From Alloalcanivorax marinus (GTDB taxonomy: Bacteria; Pseudomonadota; Gammaproteobacteria; Pseudomonadales; Alcanivoracaceae), in assembly GCF_016906305.1 (NCBI RefSeq), contig NZ_JADDOL010000008.1, forward strand, positions 103,123 to 167,122: DNA of 64,000 nucleotides, written 5' to 3'. Positions 37,549 to 46,945 of the stretch are shown here, in pieces (the first letter of the stretch is position 1; each line of letters opens with the position of its first letter). Under the pieces are notes generated by a model that did no database searches, was not told the origin of the DNA, and saw only the letters and a program-made list of their open reading frames with translations. The translations under genes were made by a program, and so were the position numbers.

Positions 37549-39453
37549 TCACGGCGTCGGCGCCAGGTCCCGACCCAGCGCGCGCAGACTGTGGCGGGCC
37601 CGCAGCAGCGCCAGCAAACCATCCAGCAGGGTCTCCGGCTTGCGCCGCCGGCGGCCGCCGAGCAGCGCCAGCAGCTGGCCACGGGCGTCCAGGGCCCAGT
37701 CGCCGTCGTCCAGGTCCAGGCGCAGGGCCAGGGCCGCCAGCAAACCGGCGGCTTCCGGCGCCGCCACGCCCTCCTCGTCCAGGGCCTGACGGGCACGGCG
37801 TTCCAGCGCCGGCAACGCCTCGGCGCTGAGCGACGCCAGCAGCAGGGACAGGGTGCGCTCCCGGTCCTGGCCGTGGGGCGCCAGCCAGTAGCGACGGCCG
37901 ATCACGGCGCCGCTGTCGAGATCGTGGACGGTGCCGAACCAGGCGCACAGCCGGGCACTGAGCGGCGCCTCGCCGCCGCCGGCCAGGGGCGCGGCCACGT
38001 CCAGGCGGCGCAGCCGCACCTGCACGGCCCGGCCGCGATGGCGCAGCAACCGGCTGTCCCAGGGGCGCGCCTCGGCCTGGCAGTCCGCCAGGGTGTGGCG
38101 GTCGCTGTGGCGCCACACCCGGGCGTTGCCGCGCACGGCGGCCAGCCAGTGGCGCTCGCCCAGGCGATGCCAGAGGGCGGCATCGGGCAGCGCCGGCAGC
38201 AGCCGGCCGCCGTCGCCTTCCGCCCGGGTCGGACCCAGCGGCAGGCCGGCGGCGTCCAGCGCCAGCCGCAGGCCGGCGTCGGCGGCGCCGTGCACCATCA
38301 CCTCCGGGGCCAGGGTGGTCAGGCCGTCGGCGGCGCCATGGTCGAGCAGCCCGCGAAAGGCGGGCACGCCCTCGCGCAGCAGACGGGTGGCCGCATCCAG
38401 AGCACGACTCTGATCAAGCAGGCGATCCGCCCAGCGGCGGTCGCCGACCCGGGCGGGCGCCCCGGCCACCGCCGTGGAGGCCAGGGCGTCTTCCACCAGG
38501 GTCTCCGGGTGGGCCGGGGACAGATCCTCCGGGTTCTGGCCATTGCTCAGGAAATGCAGGCAAAGGTCCCGGCGCAGGGCCACGTCGAGCAGCGGCCCCA
38601 GGGGGCCGCCGTCGTCGCGGCGGGCGACCACCGCGTCGCGCAGGGGCGCGCCGGCGGCCCGGGCCAGGCCCTGGTAGACCGCCACGGTTTCTTCCAGGGC
38701 GTCGCGTCCGGCGCCGGCGGGCAGCAGCAACAGCGGCCGGGCGTTGCCCCCCAGGCGGCGCAGCACCGCGCCCAGATCCGGGTCGCGCAGGCCGCGCCCC
38801 CGGGTGTCGACGATGGCCAGGCCGCCGCCGGCGAACACCGAGCCCCGGTCCAGATCCAGCGGCCGCCAGCTCAGCCCCAGAGCCTCGGCGGCCCGTTGAT
38901 GGGCCGGCGCCGGCTCGTCCTCGTACCACAGCCGCGTACGGCCGCCATAGCGACGCGCCAGCTTCAGCGCCAGGCTGGTCTTGCCGATGCCCGCCGGGCC
39001 CAGCAGCACCAGCACGCCGCCCTGCTCCAGTCCCTCGCCCGCCGGCAGCCGGCGCGCCAGCTGCCGGTGCAGCCAGGCGTCGGCGTCGCCGCCGGCGGCT
39101 TCCCGGGGCCAGCCGGCCAGCAGGTCGTCGCACAGGGTGTCGCTGAAGCCGGCCCCCGCCAGGCGCCGGGCCAGGCGCGCCGGCGGGGAATCGGGTCCGG
39201 CTTCCGCCCGCTCCAGGCGGGCGCGCAGATCACGCACCTCGCGCAGCAGCTGTTCGGTGGCGTCCGCCGAGGCCGACGGCCGCGCCGTCGGGCGCGAAGG
39301 CGCCGGTTCGGCCGCGGGGGCCTCCTCCAGCACCGCCAGGATTTCCACACCGTCGGCGGTGCGGCGGTTGGCCAGAATCAGAGCGTCGTCGCCCAGGGCG
39401 GCGCGCACCCGGCCCATGGCTTCGCGCTGGTTGCTGCCGGTGAAACGCTGCAT
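37549..39453 (-). CDS. flhF: FlhF-like flagellar GTPase, degenerate core with long C-terminal extension
   Basis: A 634-residue protein. The N-terminus (MQRFTGSNQREAMGRVRAAL ... DDALILANRRTADGVEILA) is typical FlhF, an Ala/Arg-rich linker follows, and the SRP-GTPase-like domain spans about 105-325. The P-loop GPAGIGKTS (152-160), DTRGR (216-220) and SNGQNPEDL (303-311) are kept. The TKLDEA guanine motif is replaced by ARRDDG (about 277-282), and the DSYR motif is missing. Residues ~326-634 are an added domain without recognised family. FlhF normally sets flagellar position with FlhG, but no flhG follows. The start abuts the flhA stop (TAG then ATG). Confidence 0.8.
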   Translation of the reverse strand: MQRFTGSNQREAMGRVRAALGDDALILANRRTADGVEILAVLEEAPAAEPAPSRPTARPSASADATEQLLREVRDLRARLERAEAGPDSPPARLARRLAGAGFSDTLCDDLLAGWPREAAGGDADAWLHRQLARRLPAGEGLEQGGVLVLLGPAGIGKTSLALKLARRYGGRTRLWYEDEPAPAHQRAAEALGLSWRPLDLDRGSVFAGGGLAIVDTRGRGLRDPDLGAVLRRLGGNARPLLLLPAGAGRDALEETVAVYQGLARAAGAPLRDAVVARRDDGGPLGPLLDVALRRDLCLHFLSNGQNPEDLSPAHPETLVEDALASTAVAGAPARVGDRRWADRLLDQSRALDAATRLLREGVPAFRGLLDHGAADGLTTLAPEVMVHGAADAGLRLALDAAGLPLGPTRAEGDGGRLLPALPDAALWHRLGERHWLAAVRGNARVWRHSDRHTLADCQAEARPWDSRLLRHRGRAVQVRLRRLDVAAPLAGGGEAPLSARLCAWFGTVHDLDSGAVIGRRYWLAPHGQDRERTLSLLLASLSAEALPALERRARQALDEEGVAAPEAAGLLAALALRLDLDDGDWALDARGQLLALLGGRRRRKPETLLDGLLALLRARHSLRALGRDLAPTP

Positions 39454-41538
39454 CTAGCCTCCGATCAACTGGGTGACGCGCAGATGGCGGTCGTCGGGAA
39501 TTTCCGCCTGGGACAGCACCGCCAGATGCTTGAGACGGCGGCGCAGGAAGCTGGCCAGCAACGGGCGCAGCCCGTGGGGCACCACCAGCACCGGCGGATC
39601 GCCGGCGTTTTCCTGGCGCTCCAGGGCGTCGGCGGCCTGGTTCATCAGGGTGTCGGCCAGGCCCGGTTCCAGGGCGCCGCCGCCGTTGAGGGCCTGACCG
39701 AGCACCTGCTCCAGCCGGTCGTCCAGGCCGATCACGCGCAGTTCGTCGCGGCCCGGGAACCACTGGGAGGTGATGGCCCGACCCAGGGCCAGACGCACCC
39801 GGGCGGTGAGATCGTGGGCGTTGTCGCCGTCGCCGGCGGCGTGTTCCGCCAGGGTATCCAGGATGGTGCGCAGGTCGCGGATCGACACGTCCTCGTCCAG
39901 CAGGCTCTGCAGAATGCGCTGCAGGGTGGTGAGCGACACCCGCTTGGGCACCACGTCCTCCACCAGACTCTTGCCGTCCTCGCCCAGTTTGTCGAGCAGC
40001 CGCTGCACTTCCTGGCGGCCCAGCATCTCGCCGGAATGGGCGTGCAGCAGATGGTTGAGGTGGGTGGCCACCACGGTGCTGGCGTCCACCACCGTGTAGC
40101 CGTACACCTGCGCCTGTTCGCGCTGGCCCTCGTCGATCCACACCGCCGGCAGGCCGAAGGCCGGATCGCGGGTGGGGGTACCGGTCACTTCGCCGCTGAC
40201 CTGGCCCGGGTCGATGGCCAGCCACTGGCCGGCGAACGCCTGGCCGCGACCCACCTCGGCGCCCTTGAGGGTAATCACATAATCGTTGGCGCCCAGCTCC
40301 AGGTTGTCGCGGATGTGCACCACCGGCGGCAGAAAGCCCACGTCCTGGGCGAACTTCTTGCGCACGCTCTTGATGCGGCCGAGCAGCTCGCCGTGCTGGC
40401 GGTAATCGACCAGCGGAATGATCCGGTGCCCCACTTCCAGGCCCAGGGTGTCGATCAGCTGCACATCATCCCAGCTGGCCTCGGGCGCCTCCGGCTGCGC
40501 CGGGGCGGTCCGCGCCTCGATCTGCTCCTCGGCGAGCTGGCGGTCGTGGCGGCGGCTCAGCCACCAGCCGGCGCCGGCCAGCAGGCCGGTGAACAGCAGG
40601 AACACGAAGTTGGGCATGCCCGGCACCATGCCCAGCAGACCGAGCACGCCGGCGGACAGGAACAGCACCTTGGGATTGACCAGCAGCTGGTCGATCATCT
40701 GCTGGCCCACGTCCTGCTCGGTGTTGACCCGGGACACGGTGACGCCGGCGGCGGTGGAGATCACCAGGGCCGGAATCTGCGCCACCAGACCGTCTCCGAT
40801 GGTCAGCAGCGTATAGGTACGGCCGGCGTCGGCGAACGACAGGTCATGCTGCATCATGCCGATGATCAGGCCACCGATGATGTTCACCGCCATGATCACC
40901 AGGCCGGCCACCGCGTCGCCGCGCACGAACTTGCTGGCGCCGTCCATGGAACCGTAGAAATCGGCCTCCTGGGCCACCTCGGCGCGGCGGGTTCTGGCCT
41001 CCTCCTCGCCGATCAGGCCGGCGTTGAGATCGGCGTCGATGGCCATCTGCTTGCCGGGCATGGCGTCCAGCATGAAGCGCGCGCCCACCTCGGCGATGCG
41101 CCCGGCGCCCTTGGTGATCACCATGAAGTTGATCACCACCAGAATCAGGAACACCACCAGGCCGACGGCGAAATTGCCGCCCACCAGGAACTGGCCGAAG
41201 GCTTCGATCACCTTGCCGGCGGCGGCGCCGCCTTCGTGGCCTTCCATCAGCACCACCCGGGTGGACGCCACGTTCAGGGCCAGCCTGAGCAGGGTGGTGA
41301 ACAGCAGCACGGCGGGGAAGGCGGCGAAATCCAGGGCGCGCAGGGTGAACATGCTGACCAGCAGCACCATCAGCGACAGGGCGATGTTGAAGGTAAAGAA
41401 CAGATCCAGAGCGAACGGCGGCAGCGGCAGAATCAGCATCGCCATGATCACCAGGATCAGCAGCGGGCCGGCCAGCACCTTGCCGTCCACGCCGGCCAGT
41501 CCGCGCGCCGGGCCCAGATACTGGGCGAGCGCCTTCAC
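39454..41538 (-). CDS. flhA: Flagellar export gate protein FlhA
   Basis: A 694-residue inner-membrane type III export protein. About eight transmembrane segments occupy residues ~15-320 (LAGPLLILVIMAMLILPLPPFALD, then the conserved FTTLLRLALNVASTRVVL and FIPP-like cytoplasmic loop). A large cytoplasmic ring domain follows (VWIDEGQREQAQVYGYTVVDASTVVATHLNHLL; LQRILQSLLDEDVSIRDLRTILD). Length matches the family (692 in E. coli). It overlaps flhB by 4 bp and abuts flhF, so the three are translationally linked. It channels flagellar substrates using the proton motive force. Confidence 0.96.
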   Translation of the reverse strand: MKALAQYLGPARGLAGVDGKVLAGPLLILVIMAMLILPLPPFALDLFFTFNIALSLMVLLVSMFTLRALDFAAFPAVLLFTTLLRLALNVASTRVVLMEGHEGGAAAGKVIEAFGQFLVGGNFAVGLVVFLILVVINFMVITKGAGRIAEVGARFMLDAMPGKQMAIDADLNAGLIGEEEARTRRAEVAQEADFYGSMDGASKFVRGDAVAGLVIMAVNIIGGLIIGMMQHDLSFADAGRTYTLLTIGDGLVAQIPALVISTAAGVTVSRVNTEQDVGQQMIDQLLVNPKVLFLSAGVLGLLGMVPGMPNFVFLLFTGLLAGAGWWLSRRHDRQLAEEQIEARTAPAQPEAPEASWDDVQLIDTLGLEVGHRIIPLVDYRQHGELLGRIKSVRKKFAQDVGFLPPVVHIRDNLELGANDYVITLKGAEVGRGQAFAGQWLAIDPGQVSGEVTGTPTRDPAFGLPAVWIDEGQREQAQVYGYTVVDASTVVATHLNHLLHAHSGEMLGRQEVQRLLDKLGEDGKSLVEDVVPKRVSLTTLQRILQSLLDEDVSIRDLRTILDTLAEHAAGDGDNAHDLTARVRLALGRAITSQWFPGRDELRVIGLDDRLEQVLGQALNGGGALEPGLADTLMNQAADALERQENAGDPPVLVVPHGLRPLLASFLRRRLKHLAVLSQAEIPDDRHLRVTQLIGG

Positions 41539-42671
41539 GGGGCCACCTCCAGTTCCGCCGGCACGGTCAGGTCCTCGGGCCGGGCCGGGGTCTCACCGCC
41601 CTCCTCCCGGGCGCGCTTGAGACGGAAGGCCCACACCAGCACTTCCGCCACGGCGGTGTACAGCGGCCCGGGGATCTCCCGGTCCAGATCCACGTGACGA
41701 TACAGGGAGCGCGCCAGGGGCGGTGCTTCCAGCAGCGGCACCGCGTGTTCGGCGCCCAGCTCGCGGATGCGCGCCGCCACCGCGTCGGCGCCCTTGGCCA
41801 CCACGCGCGGAGCGTTCATGCGCTGCTCCTCGTACTTCAGCGCCACCGCGTAATGGGTGGGGTTGGTGACGATCACGTCCGCGTCCGGCACCTGGCTCAT
41901 CATGCGGTTGCGGGCCATGGCCTGCTGCTGGCCACGGATCTTGGCCTTCAGATGGGGGTCGCCCTCGCTTTCCTTGTGCTCGCGCTTGACCTCTTCCTTG
42001 CTCATGCGCAGCTTCTTGGCGGTGCTCCACAGCTGATACGGCACATCGATCAGGATCACCGCGATCAGCGACAGCACCATCAGCCCGCAGGCCAGCGCCG
42101 CCATGCGCAGAGCGTCGGCCAGGGCCTGTTGCAGGGGCTGGTCCATCAACGACATGAATTCGCCCCGATGGGCGACCATGAAGCTCACCGCCACTACCCC
42201 TACCAGGGTGGCCTTGGCGATGGCCTTGGCCAGCTCCGCCAGGGCCTGGGAGGAGAACTGCCGTTTCAGGCCCTTGATGGGATTGAGCTTGCCGGGCTGG
42301 GGCTTGAGGGATTTGGCGGAAATCAGGAAACCGCCCAGCAGATTGGGGGCGATCAGGGCGGTGACCGCCAGCAGCAGAAACAGGGGCAGCAGCCCGAACA
42401 GGGCACGGGCGCCCAGGTCGCCGGCATGCACCAGCATCACGGTGCTGTCGAACGCCTGCTGGCGGTCGAACAGAAACGCCTGCTCCATCACCGTGCCGAC
42501 CCGGTCGAACAGGGCCGGGCCCAGCCCCCACAGGCCGCCCACCCCGGCGAACAACAGCAGCACCGTGGTGAGCTCCCGGGAACGGGCCACCTGCCCGTCT
42601 TCACGGGCTTTCTCCCGTTTTCGGGGCGTGGCCTCTTCGGTCTTTTCCTGATCTTCGGTCTCGTCGGCCAT
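41535..42671 (-). CDS. flhB: Flagellar export switch protein FlhB
   Basis: A 378-residue protein with four transmembrane segments (about residues 30-215) and the cytoplasmic self-cleaving domain containing NPTH (Asn270, in VTNPTHYAVALKY), whose cleavage switches export from hook to filament substrates. A charged N-terminal TEEATPRKREKAREDGQVARSRE is typical. There is no good Shine-Dalgarno: a perfect hairpin ends 2 nt upstream of the ATG. It lies between cheZ and flhA, as in enterics. Confidence 0.96.
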   Translation of the reverse strand: MADETEDQEKTEEATPRKREKAREDGQVARSRELTTVLLLFAGVGGLWGLGPALFDRVGTVMEQAFLFDRQQAFDSTVMLVHAGDLGARALFGLLPLFLLLAVTALIAPNLLGGFLISAKSLKPQPGKLNPIKGLKRQFSSQALAELAKAIAKATLVGVVAVSFMVAHRGEFMSLMDQPLQQALADALRMAALACGLMVLSLIAVILIDVPYQLWSTAKKLRMSKEEVKREHKESEGDPHLKAKIRGQQQAMARNRMMSQVPDADVIVTNPTHYAVALKYEEQRMNAPRVVAKGADAVAARIRELGAEHAVPLLEAPPLARSLYRHVDLDREIPGPLYTAVAEVLVWAFRLKRAREEGGETPARPEDLTVPAELEVAP

Positions 42672-42673
42672 GA

Positions 42674-42713
42674 CGACACTATCCGCGCGCAGTTTCTCTC
42701 GCGGATAGTGTCG
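42674..42713 (-). promoter_or_regulatory. Perfect hairpin abutting the flhB start codon
   Basis: CGACACTATCCGCG (42674-42687) and CGCGGATAGTGTCG (42700-42713) pair over all 14 positions with a 12-nt loop. In the minus-strand RNA it ends 2 nt before the flhB ATG, occupying the place of the ribosome binding site. It may be a translation control element or a terminator/attenuator after cheZ; there is no U-run. Confidence 0.7.
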
Positions 42714-42775
42714 GCCAACGGGGGCATGGCCGAATGGTTGATTAAGGGGTGGATTGGGCGGTTATTCGGAAGCCG

Positions 42776-43468
42776 CTAGAAGCCCAGCTCGTCGAGCAGG
42801 TCGTCCACCTGGTCCTGGCTGCTGACGACATCCTCGCCCTCCGGCTTGATCTGCGGGCCGTTCATCAGGCCGGCCTGCTCGCGGCGACGGGCGTCCTCGG
42901 CGGTACGGTTGTCCATGCGCTCGCGCATGGCTTCACGCTCCTCGCCCTCGGGCACGCTCTCCAGCAGCACCTGCAGCAGTTGCCGCTCCACTTCCTGGAT
43001 CACTTCCATCATCTTCTTGATCACCTGGCCGGTCAGGTCCTGGAAGTCCTGGGCCATCATGATCTCCAGCAATTCCTTGCTGGTGTCCCGGGCCATGGCC
43101 GGCACCGCGCCCAGGTACTGGCGGGTCTCGGTGACCAGTTCGCGGGCGTCGTCCAGTTCCAGGGGCTGCTGGAACCAGGCGTTCCATTTCTCATCGAGGG
43201 CCTGGGCGCCGCGCTCCATTTCGTCCTGCAGGGGCTGGGCACGGTCCACCGCGTTGAGCGCCCGCTCCGCCGCCTGCTCGGTCATCGACGCCACGTAGTT
43301 GAGGCGCGCCCGGGCATCGGGGATCGCCTCGGCGGCCTTCTCCACTTCCTTGTCCAGCCCCAGCTCGCGCATGCTTTCCCGCAGCATGCGGGTCAGCTGG
43401 CCGATGCGCTGCACCAGATCGTCGTTGTGCCCCGGCTCGCCGGTAACGGACCGCGCTTCACCACTCAT
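42776..43468 (-). CDS. cheZ: CheY-P phosphatase CheZ
   Basis: A 230-residue, mostly helical protein. The catalytic helix reads [21 protein letters not shown], with the conserved Asp and Gln of DLTGQ that place the water on CheY-P. The C-terminal CheY-binding peptide is [16 protein letters not shown]. It ends the phosphorylation signal in the cytoplasm and lies directly after cheY (33 bp), as in enteric and Pseudomonas loci. Confidence 0.95.
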   Translation of the reverse strand: MSGEARSVTGEPGHNDDLVQRIGQLTRMLRESMRELGLDKEVEKAAEAIPDARARLNYVASMTEQAAERALNAVDRAQPLQDEMERGAQALDEKWNAWFQQPLELDDARELVTETRQYLGAVPAMARDTSKELLEIMMAQDFQDLTGQVIKKMMEVIQEVERQLLQVLLESVPEGEEREAMRERMDNRTAEDARRREQAGLMNGPQIKPEGEDVVSSQDQVDDLLDELGF

Positions 43469-43501
43469 AATCGCTTCTCCTCGATCGCAGGGCCGGGGCG
43501 G

Positions 43502-43888
43502 TCATTTGCCCAGCTTCTCGAAAATCTTGTTGAGCTTTTCTTCCAGCGTCACCGCGGTGAACGGCTTGACGATGTAGCCATTGGCGCCGGCCTGGGCGGC
43601 GGCCACGATGTTGTCCTTCTTCGCCTCGGCGGTGACCATCAGCACCGGCATGGACTTCATCGATTCATCGGCGCGAATCTGCTTGAGCATCTCCAGACCG
43701 TCCAGGTTGGGCATGTTCCAGTCCGAGACCACGAAGTCGAAGCCGCCGCCCTTCAGTTTGGTCAGGGCTTCCTGGCCGTCCTCGGCCTCGTCCACGTTGG
43801 TGAAACCCAGCTCCTTGAGCAGGCTGCGAACGATGCGGCGCATGGTGGGAAAGTCGTCCACCACCAGAATACTCATGCCCTTATCCAT
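43502..43888 (-). CDS. cheY: Chemotaxis response regulator CheY
   Basis: A 128-residue single-domain receiver. The acidic pair Asp11-Asp12 lies in [17 protein letters not shown], the phosphoacceptor Asp56 in [14 protein letters not shown], a Thr in VTAEA, and the conserved Lys in YIVKPFTA. Phospho-CheY binds FliM in the motor switch. An internal ATG at residue 5 is an alternative start matching other CheY proteins. It lies between an mcp gene and cheZ. Confidence 0.97.
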   Translation of the reverse strand: MDKGMSILVVDDFPTMRRIVRSLLKELGFTNVDEAEDGQEALTKLKGGGFDFVVSDWNMPNLDGLEMLKQIRADESMKSMPVLMVTAEAKKDNIVAAAQAGANGYIVKPFTAVTLEEKLNKIFEKLGK

Positions 43889-43945
43889 GTTTTCCTCTCA
43901 CTGCGTCGGAGCACCGGGCGGCGGCCCGGCGCGATTGGGGTTGGA

Positions 43946-45697
43946 TCAGAATTCTTCCCAGTCATCCTCGGTGGTGACCGGCTCACGGCTCGGCTCCCGG
44001 GCGGCGGGCTGGCTTGCCGCGCGGGGCGCGCGCGGCGCGGCGGCCGGGGCCGGCTCCCGCGCCTCCGGCTCCTCGTCCAGTTCCTCCACCAGCGGCACCG
44101 CGTCCGGGGTCATCACCGGCGCCACCTCGTGCTGGTCCTCGGAGAGCCGGAAGATCGCCACCGCCTGCTCCAGGCGTTTGGCCTGCTCTTCCAGGGAGGC
44201 CGCCGCGGCACTGGCTTCTTCCACCAGGGAGGCGTTCTGCTGGGTGACCTCGTCCATCTGGCTGACCGCCTGGCTGACCTGCTCGATGCCGCCGCTCTGT
44301 TCCTGGGAGGCGGCGGAGATCTCGTCCATGATGTCGGTGACCCGCTTCACCGCGGCCACCACTTCCTTCATCGTTTCGCCGGCCTGCTCCACCAGATTGG
44401 AGCCTTCCTGCACCTCCACGGCGGAGCGTTCGATCAGTTGCTTGATCTCCCGGGCGGCGTCGGCGCTGCTGCCGGCCAGATTGCGCACTTCACCGGCCAC
44501 CACCGCGAAGCCACGGCCCTGCTCGCCGGCCCGGGCCGCTTCCACCGAGGCGTTGAGCGCCAGGATATTGGTCTGGAAGGCGATGGAGTCGATCATGCTG
44601 GTGATGTCCGCCACCTTGCGGGAGCTTTCCGTGATGCCCTGCATCTTGGTGCTGACCTGTTCCATCACGTCGCCGCCCCGGGACGCGGTGCCGGAGGCGT
44701 CATTGGCCAGGCTGCTGGCCTGACGGGCGTTGTCCGCGTTCTGCTTCACGGTGGCGGTGAGCTCTTCCATGCTGGTGGCGGTCTCCTCCAGGGAGGCGGC
44801 CTGCTGTTCGGTGCGCGAGGACAGGTCGGCGTTGCCGCGGGCGATCTCGGAGCTGCCCACCAGGATCGAGTTGCTGCTGGTGCGTACGTCATCGACGATC
44901 TTGCCCAGGCTGTCCTGCACATCACGCATGGCTTTGAACAGCTGCCCCACTTCGTTGCGACCGTACACGTCGATGCGCTCGGACAGGTCGGCGCGGGCGA
45001 TGCGCTGCAGGGTGCGCACCGCCTTGTCCAGCGGCTGCACCACGATCTTGCGCAGTCCCACGTAGATCAAAAGCATCACCAGGGCGGCCAGGGCCAGGGC
45101 CACCAGCGCGACGATGGCCAGCATTTCAGACTTCTGCCGATAGTTGGCCATGATCTCCGCGCCGCGCTCGTCGGCGTAGCGCGTGAAATCGGTGAGCCGT
45201 TTGTTCAGGTTGGTACCCGGGCCCAGCAGCTGCTGACGCAGCGCGCGGTAGTCACTGAGACTGCCGCTTTCCAGGCTGGTCATCTGCTGACGGCTGAGCT
45301 CCACCACCCGGCTATAGGCGGTGGTCAGCTCGCCGGCCAGCTCGGCGCCGGTCTCGGTGGTTTGCTCGGAAGCGGCGAACTGGTCGAAACGCGCCTTGGA
45401 ACGGTCCAGCAGCCCGCCCACGTTCTGCACCTGGTCGGCGGCGATCATGCGCATGCCCATGTCCAGGTAGTCGGCGGCGAGATCCATCTCGATGCGCGCC
45501 TGGTTGAGCAGCGTGGTGGCGCGGCTGATCTGATTGAGCTGTTCCACGTTGACGGTATTCAGCGTACGGATGGAGTCGTCCACCATGCGGTTGGTGACAA
45601 ACCGTATCGCCACCAGCACGGCGATCATCAGGGCGCAGAGAACAAGGGCGCCGGCCACCGCCGTGTTGAGCTTCAGATTACGAGGGATTTTGAACAT
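43946..45697 (-). CDS. Methyl-accepting chemotaxis protein with C-terminal DWEEF tether
   Basis: A 583-residue transmembrane receptor. TM1 is at about residues 12-33, followed by a periplasmic helical-bundle sensor (~34-190, Tar-like), TM2 ~191-212 ([23 protein letters not shown]) and HAMP. The cytoplasmic signalling hairpin has the invariant tip around [19 protein letters not shown]. The extreme C-terminus DDWEEF resembles the NWETF pentapeptide that recruits CheR/CheB. The ligand is unknown. Its signalling half is nearly identical to the mcp at 46946, whereas the sensor halves differ. Confidence 0.95.
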   Translation of the reverse strand: MFKIPRNLKLNTAVAGALVLCALMIAVLVAIRFVTNRMVDDSIRTLNTVNVEQLNQISRATTLLNQARIEMDLAADYLDMGMRMIAADQVQNVGGLLDRSKARFDQFAASEQTTETGAELAGELTTAYSRVVELSRQQMTSLESGSLSDYRALRQQLLGPGTNLNKRLTDFTRYADERGAEIMANYRQKSEMLAIVALVALALAALVMLLIYVGLRKIVVQPLDKAVRTLQRIARADLSERIDVYGRNEVGQLFKAMRDVQDSLGKIVDDVRTSSNSILVGSSEIARGNADLSSRTEQQAASLEETATSMEELTATVKQNADNARQASSLANDASGTASRGGDVMEQVSTKMQGITESSRKVADITSMIDSIAFQTNILALNASVEAARAGEQGRGFAVVAGEVRNLAGSSADAAREIKQLIERSAVEVQEGSNLVEQAGETMKEVVAAVKRVTDIMDEISAASQEQSGGIEQVSQAVSQMDEVTQQNASLVEEASAAAASLEEQAKRLEQAVAIFRLSEDQHEVAPVMTPDAVPLVEELDEEPEAREPAPAAAPRAPRAASQPAAREPSREPVTTEDDWEEF

Positions 45698-45737
45698 TCC
45701 AGCGTTCCTCTCATCAGGGAGTCCGTTATTTTCATTG

Positions 45738-46799
45738 TCAAACCCGCTGGGCGCGCCCGGAGGCCGCGACCAGGGCCATCATTCGCTCCGCCACACGGTC
45801 CAGCGGCAGCACCTCGGTGGCGGCCTCACGGGCAATGGCCTCCCGGGGCATACCGAACACCAGTGAAGTCTCCTGATCCTGGGCCAGGGTGTGGGCACCG
45901 GCGCGGCGCATGGCCAGCAGGCCGTCGGCGCCGTCCTTGCCCATGCCGGTGAGCAGCACGCCGATGGCGTTGGCGCCGGCCTGCTGCGCCGCCGAGTGGA
46001 ACAGCACGTCCACCGACGGGCGATGGCGATTCACCGGCGCGCCGTCGTCCAGCCGCACCACATAGTTGGCGCCGCTGCGCACCAGTTTCAGATGCTGCTC
46101 GCCGGGGGCGATATAAACGTGGCCGGGCAGCACCCGCTCGCCGTCCTCGGCTTCCTTCACGCTCACCCTGCACAGGCGATCCAGACGCTCGGCGAACGAG
46201 CGGGTGAAGCCGCCGGGCATGTGCTGGGCGATCAGGATCGCCGGCGAGTTGGGCGGCAGCGGTTCCAGCACCTGGCGGATCGCTTCCGGGCCGCCGGTGG
46301 AGGCACCCAGAATCACCAGCTTCTCGCTGGACACCATCACCGGGCGCAGGGCCGCCTTCTGCTCGACGGCGCGGGGCGCCAGCCGGCGCGGCCGCGACTG
46401 GGCGGCGGCGCGCACCTTCTCGGCGATAAGCTCGCCGTACTCCCGCATGCCGGTACGGATGCCCAGGGCTGGCTTCTGCAGAAAATCCACCGCGCCCAGT
46501 TCCAGCGCGCGCAGGGTGACCTCGGAGCCGGCCTGGGTCAGGGATGAGACCATCAGCACCGGCATCGGACGCAGGCGCATCAGCCGCTCCAGGAAATCCA
46601 GGCCGTCCATGCGCGGCATTTCCACGTCCAGGGTCAGCACATCCGGGTCGTGCCGTTTGATCAGATCGCGGGCCACCAGCGGGTCCGGGGCCACCGCGAC
46701 CACTTCCATATCATCCTGTTCATTGATGATTTCGGTCATCAGATCCCGGATCAGCGCCGAGTCATCGACGCACAGCACCCTTATTTTTGTTCCGCCCAA
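45738..46799 (-). CDS. cheB: Chemotaxis glutamate methylesterase CheB
   Basis: A 353-residue two-domain adaptation enzyme. The receiver domain has phosphoacceptor Asp58 ([12 protein letters not shown]). The esterase domain (about 160-350) holds the triad Ser in GASTGGPEA, His in [10 protein letters not shown] and Asp in GMGKDGADG. It demethylates receptor glutamates, opposing CheR. A FliA-type promoter lies 56 bp upstream, so it can be expressed independently of the preceding mcp. Confidence 0.96.
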   Translation of the reverse strand: MGGTKIRVLCVDDSALIRDLMTEIINEQDDMEVVAVAPDPLVARDLIKRHDPDVLTLDVEMPRMDGLDFLERLMRLRPMPVLMVSSLTQAGSEVTLRALELGAVDFLQKPALGIRTGMREYGELIAEKVRAAAQSRPRRLAPRAVEQKAALRPVMVSSEKLVILGASTGGPEAIRQVLEPLPPNSPAILIAQHMPGGFTRSFAERLDRLCRVSVKEAEDGERVLPGHVYIAPGEQHLKLVRSGANYVVRLDDGAPVNRHRPSVDVLFHSAAQQAGANAIGVLLTGMGKDGADGLLAMRRAGAHTLAQDQETSLVFGMPREAIAREAATEVLPLDRVAERMMALVAASGRAQRV

Positions 46800-46854
46800 G
46801 ACCTGTCTCCCCCTGTCACCACGCCGGTTGCGTTCCGGTCGCTGATTACCGTTT

Positions 46855-46881
46855 CTATCGGCGGCGTGGTGAGGAACTTTA
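46855..46881 (-). promoter_or_regulatory. FliA (sigma-28) promoter of cheB
   Basis: On the minus strand TAAAGTTC is followed, 15 nt after TAAA, by GCCGATAG, close to the consensus TAAA-N15-GCCGATAA. Confidence 0.85.
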
Positions 46882-46945
46882 GTGCCCCGTGGCCGTCAGG
46901 CCCCACCCTGATCGGGCCGGCGCACCGGCCCGCCGCGTCCGCGAC

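Noticed and set aside
37453..41697. Very long open frame on the + strand (over 1,400 codons) opposite flhE, flhF and flhA
   Set aside because: Its translation is a Gln/His/Gly/Arg-rich antisense pattern typical of GC-rich DNA, while the minus strand encodes clear FlhA and FlhF motifs.
42749..45952. Long + strand open frame opposite cheZ, cheY and mcp
   Set aside because: Antisense shadow of chemotaxis genes with full family motifs on the minus strand.
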